From NCBI GenBank assembly GCA_016741995.1, contig JACVCO010000004.1:124001-188000 (forward strand): DNA of 64,000 bases. Direction: 5' to 3'. The notes beneath the pieces are model-generated. The model made no database searches, had not been told where the DNA came from, and worked only from the letters and a program-made list of their open reading frames with translations. Below, in pieces: positions 32,397 through 40,673 of the stretch. Made by a program: the position numbers and the translations under genes. Source of the DNA: Hydrogenophaga sp. GTDB lineage: Bacteria; Pseudomonadota; Gammaproteobacteria; Burkholderiales; Burkholderiaceae_C. The first letter of the stretch is position 1, and each line of letters starts with the position of its first letter.

Positions 32397-32896
32397 AGCA
32401 TCCGCGCACCGCCGTCGGCGCGCTGGCGTTCAGCGCCATGTCCCTGATCTATCTGGCCGCGTCCGAGGGCTACACCGACAAAGCCATCATCCCCACGAAA
32501 GGCGATGTGCCCACGTTGGGGTTCGGCACCACCACTCGGCCCGACGGCACCGCGGTGCGGATGGGCGACAGCACCAACCCGGTGGAGGCCCTGCAGCGCA
32601 AGGCGCGCGACCTGCAGCGCTTCGAGGGTGCGCTCAAGCAGTGTGTGACCGTGCCCCTCTACCAGCACGAATACGACGCCTACGTCGACCACGCCTACAA
32701 CATCGGAACCGGCGCCTTCTGCGGCTCGACCATCGTGCGCCGCCTCAACGCTGGGGACTACCCCGGCGCGTGCGACGCCATCCTGATGTGGAAGCGGGTG
32801 GGGCAGCAGGACTGCTCGATCCCGGGGAACCGCGTCTGCTGGGGCCTGTGGCAGCGCCGCCTGGCCACGCACAAGCAGTGCCTGGGCGGATCATGA
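32393..32896 (+). CDS. SAR-type endolysin, GH24 lysozyme
   Basis: 167 residues. The N-terminus (residues 7-24) is a weakly hydrophobic, Ala/Ser/Gly-rich helix without a cleavage site, the pattern of a signal-anchor-release endolysin. The GH24 core follows: E25 in SEGYTDK, then GDVPTLGFGTTT with the catalytic Asp/Thr positions; EYDAYVDHAYNIGTGAFC is the conserved second half. Several Cys residues could lock it inactive in the membrane, as in P1 Lyz. Release needs only membrane depolarisation by a holin. Confidence 0.85.
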   Translation: MKHPRTAVGALAFSAMSLIYLAASEGYTDKAIIPTKGDVPTLGFGTTTRPDGTAVRMGDSTNPVEALQRKARDLQRFEGALKQCVTVPLYQHEYDAYVDHAYNIGTGAFCGSTIVRRLNAGDYPGACDAILMWKRVGQQDCSIPGNRVCWGLWQRRLATHKQCLGGS

Positions 32897-33246
32897 ACCC
32901 TTGGCTCCTGCTCGCGGCCGTAGGCGCCTGTGTCGGCGCCTTCTTCTACGGCCAGCACGTGGGTGAGCAGGGTGCCGAGGCGGCCAAAGCGCGAGAGGAG
33001 CGCATCGGCCGCGTGGCGTATGAGGCTGGCCAGAAGGGCGCGGCCGCCGCGATCGCGGAGATCAAGCCCCAGAACGTGACCATCCTTCAGGAGCTCGAAC
33101 GTGAGATCCGCACGAACACCATCTATCGCGATTGCCGTGTGCCTGCTGACGGCGTGCGCCTCGTCAACGACGCCATCACCGGCCGGACCAAGCCCGCTGG
33201 TGGTGGCGAGCTGCCCCGAGCTGGCCCCGCTGAAGCCGGACCCTGA
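32893..33246 (+). CDS. Rz-like i-spanin
   Basis: 117 residues. An N-terminal transmembrane anchor (WLLLAAVGACVGAFFYG) is followed by an Ala/Lys/Glu-rich periplasmic coiled coil. Located directly after the endolysin with a 4-bp overlap. Together with Rz1 it spans the periplasm and fuses the two membranes in the last step of lysis. Confidence 0.82.
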   Translation: MNPWLLLAAVGACVGAFFYGQHVGEQGAEAAKAREERIGRVAYEAGQKGAAAAIAEIKPQNVTILQELEREIRTNTIYRDCRVPADGVRLVNDAITGRTKPAGGGELPRAGPAEAGP

Positions 33247-33337
33247 TGGCACCTTGATCATGGGCAGCGTGGTGGAAAAGCTGGCCCAGGTGGCTGGCAC
33301 CTACCGCGAATGCCGGGCCGCCGCGCTGGCGCCTTGA
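33101..33337 (+). CDS. Rz1-like o-spanin lipoprotein (overlaps Rz out of frame)
   Basis: 78 residues starting inside the Rz gene in another frame and running 91 bp beyond it. Signal with a lipobox (LLTAC; mature Cys near residue 19) is followed by a Pro/Ser-rich stretch (SSTTPSPAGPSP). Overlapping, out-of-frame Rz1 is the standard spanin arrangement. Confidence 0.85.
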   Translation: MRSARTPSIAIAVCLLTACASSTTPSPAGPSPLVVASCPELAPLKPDPDGTLIMGSVVEKLAQVAGTYRECRAAALAP

Positions 33338-33383
33338 TTGGTTGTCTCCTGCGCGGTGGCTTCGGCCATCGGATACCGCGCTT

Positions 33384-33418
33384 CTGCCCGTCATCCCTCG
33401 GGGGTGGCGGGCATTTTT
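33384..33418 (+). terminator. Terminator of the late operon
   Basis: A stem of about 12 bp (TGCCCGTCATCC with GGTGGCGGGCA, some G-T pairs) followed by TTTTT, after the Rz1 gene and before the SRAP gene. Confidence 0.7.
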
Positions 33419-33440
33419 CGTTGCGGCGTACAGTGATCGC

Positions 33441-34196
33441 ATGTGCAACATTTATGGCTCGCTGGATGAGGAACAGCTCGAGCTATTCCTCGGCCTCGAT
33501 GACGGGCTCACCTGGGACTCGCCCACCTGGGCGCCCGTGCTCGGGCCGCGCGCGCAGGGCGTGTTCGTGGCGCAGGGCATGCAGCCGATGGTGGGGCAGT
33601 GGGGAATGATCCCGCCAGGCTCAGCCGAGCGCGTTCCGAGGAAGGCGTCGCGGCCTGGCCAGAAGAAGGGCGACATCCTGGCCACGAACAACGCGCGGCG
33701 CGAGCGCATGAAGACGGCCTTCACGTTCCGCTGGGCCTGGGCCGACGGCCGCCGCTGCCTTATCCCCGCCGCCTGGTACCAGGAGCCCTACTGGGGCATC
33801 ACCCACGAGGATCCGCTCACGCGCTGGGAGAAGAGCGTCGCCTGGCGGTTCGCGCGCGCCGATGGCCAGCCCTGGATGCTGGCCGGCCTGTGGGGCACGT
33901 GGACCGACCCCGAAAGCGGCGAGCTCGTGCACCACTACACGATGCTGACGCAGAACTGCGATGGTCACCCGCTGCTCGCGTTGATGCACAAGCCAGAGAT
34001 CGACCTCAAGACCAAGCAGCCGCTGCCGGTCGAGCGCCAGGACAAGCGCACCGTGGTGCCGATCGAGCGCGGCGACTGGGAAACCTGGCTCGCCGGCACG
34101 GCCGACGAGGCTGAGGCGCTGATTCGAGTGCCGCCTGCCGAGCTATTCAGCCACGGGCCGGCCGACCATTCCAGCCCGGTGCGCCTGCCAGTTTGA
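33441..34196 (+). CDS. SOS response-associated peptidase (HMCES/YedK family)
   Basis: 251 residues from ATG 33441. The catalytic Cys2 is present (MCNIYGSLDEEQ; only Met1 is removed). The family core is visible: FVAQGMQPMVGQWGMIPP, ATNNARRERMKTAFTFRWAW, and the C-terminal YTMLTQNCDGHPLL. HMCES/YedK proteins crosslink abasic sites in single-stranded DNA through Cys2 and protect them. Phage copies probably shield the replicating genome. It is followed by a gene with an SOS-box promoter. Confidence 0.88.
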   Translation: MCNIYGSLDEEQLELFLGLDDGLTWDSPTWAPVLGPRAQGVFVAQGMQPMVGQWGMIPPGSAERVPRKASRPGQKKGDILATNNARRERMKTAFTFRWAWADGRRCLIPAAWYQEPYWGITHEDPLTRWEKSVAWRFARADGQPWMLAGLWGTWTDPESGELVHHYTMLTQNCDGHPLLALMHKPEIDLKTKQPLPVERQDKRTVVPIERGDWETWLAGTADEAEALIRVPPAELFSHGPADHSSPVRLPV

Positions 34197-34226
34197 CCTG
34201 GAATACACTGGGCCTTTATACAGTGT
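34193..34226 (+). promoter_or_regulatory. SOS-type promoter with LexA-like box
   Basis: TTGACC (34193-34198), 16-bp spacer, TTTATA (34215-34220). A dyad ACACTG-N10-CAGTGT lies at 34205-34226 across the -10. It equals the beta/gamma LexA box CTGT-N8-ACAG with one mismatch. LexA would block it until DNA damage. Confidence 0.6.
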
Positions 34227-34229
34227 TTT

Positions 34230-34595
34230 ATGAAGGCCTCGATCTACCGCTTGCGCGAGCGCGGCCTGGTTCTGCCCAGGCCGGCCACGCCGGTCATGGG
34301 TGAGTTGCTGCTCAAGCGCGAGGCAATGGAGGGCAACCCGCGCGTCGCGCGCCTGGTGTCGGAGTCCCGGCTGGAGATGCTGCCGGCGTTGATCAAGGCC
34401 GACGTCAGCGTGGTGAGTGCGAACGGCATGGTGATCCACGGCATTGAGCTGCTCAGTCGAGGCGGACAGAAGTCGCGCGTGCACGCTGTGCCGCAGACCT
34501 GGTGGGTGTTCGTACTGACGTCGGAGGCGCTCGATCGCTACGACGGCGAGGATCCGTTGGATGCCCTCGAACCGAAGGGGCCGTGTGGCTTTTAG
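34230..34595 (+). CDS. SOS-controlled hypothetical protein
   Basis: 121 residues, mixed alpha/beta, no membrane segment. The C-terminal half has TWWVFVLTSEALDRYDG. The ATG lies 10 bp after the -10 hexamer under the LexA-like box, leaving a near-leaderless mRNA. It is the last prophage gene before the attachment site. With the SRAP gene it may form a damage-response pair; the biochemical function is not recognised. Confidence 0.65.
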   Translation: MKASIYRLRERGLVLPRPATPVMGELLLKREAMEGNPRVARLVSESRLEMLPALIKADVSVVSANGMVIHGIELLSRGGQKSRVHAVPQTWWVFVLTSEALDRYDGEDPLDALEPKGPCGF

Positions 34596-34780
34596 GACGT
34601 CCGTCGGGTCGGCCTGCGTTGAGCGAAAATGCCGCCTTCAACTGCAGCCCTGCAGGCACCCGGCTAGCCGGGGGAGTTTTGGGGGAGTGGCGTATCCAGT
34701 GTTGAGCATTGCAGGGCGGGACGTGTTGGAACGGACGGCCGGAAGCCCTGATAAATCAACTACTTAGATACGGCGGGAGA

Positions 34781-34826
34781 ACTACGAACCAAGGGGTCGT
34801 GGGTTCGAATCCTGCCAGCCGCGCCA
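34781..34826 (+). other. attR: displaced 3' fragment of tRNA-Arg
   Basis: From the anticodon loop (ACTACGAAC) on, the sequence equals a tRNA 3' part: T-arm GTGGGTTCGAATCC, acceptor strand CAGCCGC, discriminator G and CCA. No 5' half precedes it. This is the scar left when an integrase targets a tRNA gene 3' end; the rebuilt intact tRNA should lie at the other prophage end, left of the window. Anticodon ACG suggests tRNA-Arg. Confidence 0.78.
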
Positions 34827-34835
34827 CAATGAAAA

Positions 34836-34867
34836 GCCTGCAGTGCCAATGCACTGCAGGCTTTTTT
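34836..34867 (+). terminator. Terminator after the tRNA-Arg fragment
   Basis: Perfect 11-bp stem (GCCTGCAGTGC with GCACTGCAGGC), CAAT loop, then six T. It was presumably the original tRNA terminator. Confidence 0.85.
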
Positions 34868-34887
34868 CTTTCAGCCTTTGACGTTTC

Positions 34888-35445
34888 ATGAGCAAGGCAT
34901 TCACCCGCGAAACCGACACCGGGGACGACGATCCGGAGGATGCCGCCGTGGCCGTGCCGGGCGGCAAGAACTACATCACGCGCGCGGGTTATGACCGTTT
35001 GCGTCGCGAACTGATGTCGCTGGTGGATGAGGAGCGGCCCAAAGTGGTCGAGGCCGTGCACTGGGCCGCGAAGAACGGGGATCGCTCCGAGAACGGCGAC
35101 TACCTCTACGGCAAGAAGCGTTTGCGCGAGATCGATCGACGCATCCGCTTCCTGACCAAGCGGCTTGAGATCGCCGAGGTGGTCGATCCTTCCTTGCACC
35201 ATGGCCGCGACCAGGTCTTCTTCGGTGCCACGGTGAGCTACATCGACGGTGACGGTCAGGAGATGACCATCACCATCATGGGCACCGATGAAGCCGACAG
35301 CACCCAGGGGCAGGTGAGCTGGGTTGCACCGGTGGCGCGTGCCTTGCTCAAGGCGCGGGTGGGCGATGTGGTGCCCCTGGCGGTGCCTGGTGGCACGCAG
35401 GAGCTTGAGGTGGTGGCGGTGCGCTATCCGGCCCCGGCGGGCTGA
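34888..35445 (+). CDS. greB: Transcription elongation factor GreB
   Basis: 185 residues. GreA/GreB fold: an N-terminal antiparallel coiled coil (ITRAGYDRLRRELMSLVDEERPKVVEAVHWA), the acidic tip DRSENGDYLYGKKRL that reaches the polymerase active site, and the globular C-terminal domain. Helps backtracked RNA polymerase cleave its transcript. About 25 residues longer than E. coli GreB at the N-terminus; an alternative start is not obvious. Faces spoT convergently with stops 0 bp apart. Confidence 0.92.
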   Translation: MSKAFTRETDTGDDDPEDAAVAVPGGKNYITRAGYDRLRRELMSLVDEERPKVVEAVHWAAKNGDRSENGDYLYGKKRLREIDRRIRFLTKRLEIAEVVDPSLHHGRDQVFFGATVSYIDGDGQEMTITIMGTDEADSTQGQVSWVAPVARALLKARVGDVVPLAVPGGTQELEVVAVRYPAPAG

Positions 35446-37704
35446 TCAGGTTTTTGGCAAGGCCTTGTAGCGCTGCGCCTTGAGCACCGAGGGGGTTCGC
35501 TTGAGGCTGCGCAGCACATCGGCGAGGTGCTGGCGGTCCCGCACCGACACCGAGAACCGGATGTCGGTCGCGGTCTGAGCGGGCTCGTCACCCATGTCAA
35601 CGTGGGTGATATCGGCCTCGGCCGATGCGATCGACGACGCCACCCGTGCCAGCACGCCTTTGCCGTTGGTTACCGTCACGAGCACCGTGGTGTCGAAGGC
35701 GCGGACCGGCTCATCCGCCCACTCGACCTCGATGAACCGCTCGGCATCACGGCCTTGCAGGCGGCGCGCGGTCGGGCAATCCTCTGCGTGCACCACCAGC
35801 GCCTCTCCGCGCCCCAGATAGCCCACGATGCGATCCCCGGGGATGGGTTTGCAACAAGGGGCGTACTGCACCGAAAGCCCCTCGCTGCCATCGAGCGTGA
35901 TCACGCCTTGCGTGGCCGATTCGTCCCGCCCGGAGCCGTAGCGTTCCTTGCTGATCAACAGGGCATCGGGCTTGAGACCGGTCTCGGCCAGCAGCACGGA
36001 GAGCTTCTTGCCAACCATGTTGGCGATGCGTTTGCCCATGCCGATATCCGACAACAACTCCGCCCGGTTCTTGTTGCCGGTGAAGCGCAACAGTTTGTCC
36101 CACACGGTGGCCAGGTCACCGTCTTCTTCCGGCAACTGCGCGATGCCTTCCGAACGCAAGGCCTGACGCAGCATGCGCTCGCCGAGCTCAAGGGACTTTT
36201 CCTGCGCCACGGCTTTGAGGTGGTGCCGGATCTTCGACCGTGCCCGCCCGGTCTTCACGAAGGACAGCCAGGCCGGATTGGGCTCGGCTTTGTCGTCGGC
36301 GATGATTTCCACCACGTCGCCGTTGGACAACTCGGAGCGCAAGGGCCGCTGTTCGCCGTTGATGCGCCCCCCCACCGCGTGGTGGCCCACGTCGCTGTGG
36401 ATCGCATAGGCGAAGTCGATCACCGTGGCGCCGCGCGGCAACGCCAGAATCTTGCTTTTGGGCGTGAACACGTAGACCGCATCAGGGAACAGGTCAATCT
36501 TGATGTGGTCCCAGAACTCGCTGGCGTCGTGCGTTTCCTGCTGGATGTCGAGCAGCGATTGCAGCCACTGCGTCCCGAGGCGCTGGGAGGTGTCGCTGCC
36601 GGGCTCGTTGGCCTTGTACAGCCAGTGGGCCGCCACGCCGGACTCGGCAACGACGTCCATGCTGTGCGTACGCAACTGGAACTCGATGCTGGTGCCAACG
36701 GGGCCCACCAGTGTGGTGTGCAGCGACTGGTAGCCATTGAGTTTGGGAATGGCCACGTAGTCGCGGAACTTGCCGGGCAGTGGCTTGTAGAGTTGATGCA
36801 GCAGGCCAAGCGCGGTGTAGCAGTCGGCCAGCTCGGGCACGACGATGCGAAAGCCGTAGATGTCGGTGACCTGGGCGAAAGACAGGTGCTTGCTGTCCAT
36901 CTTGCGATAGACCGAGTAGAGCGTTTTCTCCCTGCCCAGGATGCGAACGGACATCCCATGGCGCGCGAAGACATCCTCCACCTCGCGTTGCACGCGCGCA
37001 ATCAGGTCTTTGCGTCGGCTGCGGGCACGCTCCAGTGCCTTGGCCAGTACCTGGTAGCGCCAGGGGTACAAGAAGCGAAACGAGAGATCCTGCAGTTCGC
37101 GGTAGGTGAAGTTCAGGCCCAGTCGATGGGCAATCGGGGCATAGATCTCCAGCGTTTCCGTGCTGATGCGTTGCCACTTGTTGCGGGGCATGTCGCCCAT
37201 GGTTCGCATGTTGTGGGTGCGATCGGCCAGCTTGATCAGGATGACCCGCACATCCTTGGCCATGGCCAGCAGCATCTTGCGGAAGGACTCGGCCTGATTC
37301 TGCTCGCGCGAGGAGAATTCCAGCCGCTCCAACTTGGTGAGGCCATCGACCAGTTCGGCCACCGGGGCGCCGAAGCGCTCCACCAGCTCCTGCTTCGTGA
37401 CTCCGCAATCCTCGATCGCGTCGTGCATCAGCGCTGCCATGAGCGCCTGGGCGTCCAGCTTCCATTCGGCGCATTGCGCCGCCACGGCGATGGGGTGGGT
37501 GATGTACGGGTCGCCGTTCTTGCGCAACTGGCCCAGGTGGGCCTCATCGGCAAAGCGGTAGGCCTGACGGATGCTTTCGGTGTCGCTGGCGCTCAGGTAG
37601 TCGAGCTTGCCCAGCAGCGCCGCAAAACTGGCGGCAGCCGCGCTCGCGGCCGCACTGGCCGCGCCTTGCACCGGGGTGGCCACGGAGCCTTCGGTGGTGG
37701 ACAT
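35446..37704 (-). CDS. spoT: Bifunctional (p)ppGpp synthetase/hydrolase SpoT/Rsh
   Basis: 752 residues. Order: HD hydrolase domain (RFADEAHLGQLRKNGDPYITHPIAVA; ALMHDAIEDC), synthetase domain (KMDSKHLSFAQVTDIYGFRIVV), TGS domain (VYVFTPKSKILALPRGATVIDFAYAIH), a C-terminal ACT domain. With both domains it makes and degrades the stringent alarmone. Start chosen at the second of two adjacent ATGs (37707/37704). Downstream of rpoZ and gmk on the same strand, the classical gmk-rpoZ-spoT order, but a terminator lies between rpoZ and spoT. Confidence 0.95.
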   Translation of the reverse strand: MSTTEGSVATPVQGAASAAASAAAASFAALLGKLDYLSASDTESIRQAYRFADEAHLGQLRKNGDPYITHPIAVAAQCAEWKLDAQALMAALMHDAIEDCGVTKQELVERFGAPVAELVDGLTKLERLEFSSREQNQAESFRKMLLAMAKDVRVILIKLADRTHNMRTMGDMPRNKWQRISTETLEIYAPIAHRLGLNFTYRELQDLSFRFLYPWRYQVLAKALERARSRRKDLIARVQREVEDVFARHGMSVRILGREKTLYSVYRKMDSKHLSFAQVTDIYGFRIVVPELADCYTALGLLHQLYKPLPGKFRDYVAIPKLNGYQSLHTTLVGPVGTSIEFQLRTHSMDVVAESGVAAHWLYKANEPGSDTSQRLGTQWLQSLLDIQQETHDASEFWDHIKIDLFPDAVYVFTPKSKILALPRGATVIDFAYAIHSDVGHHAVGGRINGEQRPLRSELSNGDVVEIIADDKAEPNPAWLSFVKTGRARSKIRHHLKAVAQEKSLELGERMLRQALRSEGIAQLPEEDGDLATVWDKLLRFTGNKNRAELLSDIGMGKRIANMVGKKLSVLLAETGLKPDALLISKERYGSGRDESATQGVITLDGSEGLSVQYAPCCKPIPGDRIVGYLGRGEALVVHAEDCPTARRLQGRDAERFIEVEWADEPVRAFDTTVLVTVTNGKGVLARVASSIASAEADITHVDMGDEPAQTATDIRFSVSVRDRQHLADVLRSLKRTPSVLKAQRYKALPKT

Positions 37705-37798
37705 CATCGCGTAACTGTAGCGCGATGGGGTCGAGCCCGCCTCGGGCAATGTATACAGGCCTTGAGGCGGTCACAGGAATGTGGGCAGCAGAAAACAG

Positions 37799-37824
37799 AA
37801 AAGGCACCGTACGGTGCCTTTTCT
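37799..37824 (-). terminator. Terminator after rpoZ
   Basis: Perfect 12-bp palindrome AAAAGGCACCGT/ACGGTGCCTTTT, with a T-run on either side, between rpoZ and spoT. It would work in both directions. Confidence 0.75.
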
Positions 37825-37841
37825 AGGGGGGGGAGGCCGGG

Positions 37842-38045
37842 TCAGACCGGAACCTTCTTGAGCATTTCCAGGCCAACCTTGCCTTCGGCAATTTCGCGCA
37901 AGGCGGTCACACCAGGCTTGTTCTTGCTTTCGATCTTGGGCGCGTGGCCCTGGCTGAGCATGCGCGCGCGGTACGTGGCGGCCAACACGAGCTGAAAGCG
38001 GTTGGGGATCTTTTCCAGGCAGTCTTCGACGGTGATGCGTGCCAT
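37842..38045 (-). CDS. rpoZ: RNA polymerase omega subunit
   Basis: 67 residues with the family start [28 protein letters not shown]. Assists assembly of the beta' subunit and, in proteobacteria, forms part of a (p)ppGpp site. Between gmk and spoT on the minus strand. Confidence 0.95.
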   Translation of the reverse strand: MARITVEDCLEKIPNRFQLVLAATYRARMLSQGHAPKIESKNKPGVTALREIAEGKVGLEMLKKVPV

Positions 38046-38062
38046 GCGGGGCTCCGGAGAAA

Positions 38063-38683
38063 TCAGGTGATGTTGAGCGCCCGGAAGGTGTCGCTGCGGG
38101 CGTTGCGTTGGGCCGCGTACTTGAGGCGCTGCGCGTGAACGATGGCCTTGAGGTCGAACAGGGCCCGTTCAAAAAGCTCGTTGATTATAACGAAGTCGAA
38201 GTCGCGGGCATGGACCATCTCGGTGGCGGCGTTCTTGAGTCGGACTTCGATCACATCGGCGCTGTCCTCTGCCCGACGTTCCAGGCGAGAGCGCAGCTCT
38301 TCCCAGCTGGGCGGCAGGATGAATATCAGCACAGCGTTGGGAAAGATGCGCTTGACCTGGATCGCCCCCTGGTAGTCGATTTCCAGCACCACATCGGCGC
38401 CCTGCTTGATGCGCTGTTCCAGCGCCTGCTTCGAAGTGCCGTAGCGGTTGCCGTGTACCTGCGCCCACTCCACAAAGGCGCCTTGCAGGACCATCTGGTC
38501 GAAGGTGTCCTGGCTCACGAAGTAGTACTCGCGGCCATGCACTTCCTGTCCACGTGGCGCGCGCGTGGTATGTGAAATGGAGGGCTGCACGCGGGCGTCG
38601 AGTTCCATGAGTGCCTTCACGAGGCTGGATTTGCCCGCCCCACTGGGGGCGGCGACGACGAACAGGTTGCCGGGGTAGTCCAT
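38063..38683 (-). CDS. gmk: Guanylate kinase
   Basis: 206 residues. Start at ATG 38683 (E. coli length); an upstream ATG would add 11. P-loop [14 protein letters not shown] at residues about 11-24, and the GMP-binding [21 protein letters not shown]. Phosphorylates GMP to GDP. Confidence 0.94.
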   Translation of the reverse strand: MDYPGNLFVVAAPSGAGKSSLVKALMELDARVQPSISHTTRAPRGQEVHGREYYFVSQDTFDQMVLQGAFVEWAQVHGNRYGTSKQALEQRIKQGADVVLEIDYQGAIQVKRIFPNAVLIFILPPSWEELRSRLERRAEDSADVIEVRLKNAATEMVHARDFDFVIINELFERALFDLKAIVHAQRLKYAAQRNARSDTFRALNIT

Positions 38684-38690
38684 CAGCGGT

Positions 38691-39602
38691 TCATTCAAGG
38701 TTCTGCACTTGCTCACGCATCTGCTCGATCAGCACCTTCATGTCGACCGAGATGCGCGTGAGTTCCAGGCTGGACGATTTGGAGCCCAGTGTGTTGGCTT
38801 CGCGGTGCAGCTCCTGGATCAGGAAGTCCAGCCGTTTGCCGACCTCGCCGCCGCGGGAGAGCAGGCGGTCGATTTCGTCGAGGTGTGAGGACAACCGGGT
38901 CAGCTCTTCGGCCACGTCGATGCGGATCGCGAACGCGGTGGCCTCGGCCAGTGCGCGATCGCGTGCCGCATCGCTGGAGGCGATGGCGCCATTGCCGTCG
39001 GCACCGAGCGCCTCGTTCCAGCGATCAAGGAAACGCTGCCGTTGCTGGTTGACGAGTTGCGGGATCAGCGGCCCCGCCGCGGCGGCCAAGGTGCGCAACT
39101 GGGCGACCCGATCGCTCAACATGGCGGACAAGCGAGTGCCTTCGCGTCCCCTGGCCTCGATCAACTGGGTGATCACGTGGCGGGTCAACTCGGTCACGCG
39201 ATCGTGCATGTCGTCGGGCAGACGGGCCTGGCGTGCCGTGAGCTCCATTACGTCCGCCACCGTCAGGGCCGGCGCCTGGGGCAACCAGGCGCGGATCGCA
39301 TCCTGGGTCGCGAGCAGGCGCTGCAGCTCGGCACTCGAGGGGGCCCGTGATGTTGCATCCTGCCGATTCTCGAACCAGGCCCGCACCTCGACCTTGCCGC
39401 GTTTGAGCGTTTGGGTGAGCAGCTCGCGCAAGGCCGGCTCTGTGGCACGCAATTCCTCGGGGAGCTTGAAGGCAAGGTCGAGAAAGCGGCTGTTGACCGA
39501 GCGGATTTCAACCCCGACGGACGGCCCTGAATCGCTGGCGGCCGGCGTTGCGGCACCGCTTTGCTGGGCGGTGGCGTATCCGGTCATGCTGTAAACTGCC
39601 AT
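38691..39602 (-). CDS. yicC: YicC/YloC-family endoribonuclease
   Basis: 303 residues. The signature [14 protein letters not shown] starts it; [21 protein letters not shown] follows; the C-terminal half ends in the conserved [11 protein letters not shown]. YicC is an endoribonuclease involved in small-RNA turnover in E. coli. Seven bp before gmk on the same strand. Confidence 0.9.
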   Translation of the reverse strand: MAVYSMTGYATAQQSGAATPAASDSGPSVGVEIRSVNSRFLDLAFKLPEELRATEPALRELLTQTLKRGKVEVRAWFENRQDATSRAPSSAELQRLLATQDAIRAWLPQAPALTVADVMELTARQARLPDDMHDRVTELTRHVITQLIEARGREGTRLSAMLSDRVAQLRTLAAAAGPLIPQLVNQQRQRFLDRWNEALGADGNGAIASSDAARDRALAEATAFAIRIDVAEELTRLSSHLDEIDRLLSRGGEVGKRLDFLIQELHREANTLGSKSSSLELTRISVDMKVLIEQMREQVQNLE

Positions 39603-39662
39603 CGCTCTGGGCCGGTCGGTGGTGGTGGTCCAAAACGGGGCGTTTCGGAAGCCGATCGAATT

Positions 39663-40673
39663 ATGTCAAAGGTCAAACCCGCACCCTTGCCGCCCGACAC
39701 CGTGATCGGTGGCTATCGCATCGTTCGCAAGCTCGCCGCGGGTGGTTTCGGCGTGGTCTATCTGGCCGTCGACACCGAAGGGCAGCAGGTGGCCGTCAAG
39801 GAATATCTGCCTTCCTCGCTGGCCTCGCGCGCACCGGGCGAGTTGTTGCCCCAGGTGCAGCCCGAAAAACTCTCGCTTTACCGCCTCGGCCTCAAGAGCT
39901 TCTTCGAGGAAGGTCGCGCGCTCGCACAAATCTCGCATCAATCCGTGGTGAGCGTGCTCAACTTCTTCCGCGAGAACGAGACGGTCTACATGGTCATGAA
40001 CTACCTGGAGGGTTCGTCCCTGCAGGAATTCATCATCACCGCCCGCGAACTCAAGAAGCAGAAGGTGTTCCGCGAGTCGACCATCCGTTCGCTTTACGAC
40101 GAGGTGTTGCGCGGCCTGCGCATCGTGCACCAGCACAAGATGCTGCACCTCGACATCAAGCCGGCCAACATCTTCATCACCGACGACAACCGCGCCGTGC
40201 TGATCGACTTCGGCGCTGCGCGCGAGGTGCTGAGCAAGGAAGGCAATTTCATCCGCCCGATGTACACGCCCGGCTTCGCCGCGCCCGAGATGTACCGCCG
40301 GGATTCGTCGATGGGCCCGTGGACCGACATCTACGCCATAGGCGCCTGCATCTACGCCAGCATGCAGGGTTATCCACCCAACGACGCGCCGCAGCGCCTC
40401 GAAAAAGACCGCCTGTCGCTGGCGCTGTCGCGCCTGCGCGGCGTGTACTCCGACAACCTCATCGAGGTGGTCGAATGGTGCATGTCGCTTGACCCGCTCT
40501 CGCGCCCGCAGTCGGTCTTCGCGCTGCAGAAGGAACTCAGCCGCGAAACCGAACGCAGCTACACCAAGCTCACGGTGGCCGAGAAGATGCGCCTGCAGTT
40601 CGACAACATCGTGTCCGACAAACAGAAGTCGCTGCTGCGCAAGTCCACCGACGTCGGTACCAAGTTCCGATGA
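39663..40673 (+). CDS. Hanks-type serine/threonine protein kinase
   Basis: 336 residues from ATG 39663. Kinase motifs in order: Gly loop (LAAGGFGVVYLAVD), catalytic Lys (VAVKEYL), HLDIKPANIF catalytic loop, IDFGAA metal-binding site, APEMYRRD. No transmembrane segment, so it is cytosolic. Its stop overlaps the PP2C phosphatase start (ATGA), so kinase and phosphatase are made together and likely oppose each other. In-window neighbours are rph, rdgB and hemW. Confidence 0.92.
   Translation: MSKVKPAPLPPDTVIGGYRIVRKLAAGGFGVVYLAVDTEGQQVAVKEYLPSSLASRAPGELLPQVQPEKLSLYRLGLKSFFEEGRALAQISHQSVVSVLNFFRENETVYMVMNYLEGSSLQEFIITARELKKQKVFRESTIRSLYDEVLRGLRIVHQHKMLHLDIKPANIFITDDNRAVLIDFGAAREVLSKEGNFIRPMYTPGFAAPEMYRRDSSMGPWTDIYAIGACIYASMQGYPPNDAPQRLEKDRLSLALSRLRGVYSDNLIEVVEWCMSLDPLSRPQSVFALQKELSRETERSYTKLTVAEKMRLQFDNIVSDKQKSLLRKSTDVGTKFR

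Larger units (their letters stand above)
34596..34887. other. Prophage right border region
   Basis: 292 bp with no convincing gene. It contains the displaced tRNA-Arg 3' fragment (34781-34826) and a strong terminator (34836-34867). The first 185 bp are non-coding prophage DNA with a GGGGG-rich stretch at 34670-34690 but no clear element. Confidence 0.6.

Noticed and set aside
34709-34891. 60-codon frame across the tRNA fragment and terminator
   Set aside because: It runs through a tRNA remnant and a terminator stem and ends at the greB start; not a gene.
35527-37995. 822-codon plus-strand open frame
   Set aside because: Antisense to spoT, with no recognisable domain.
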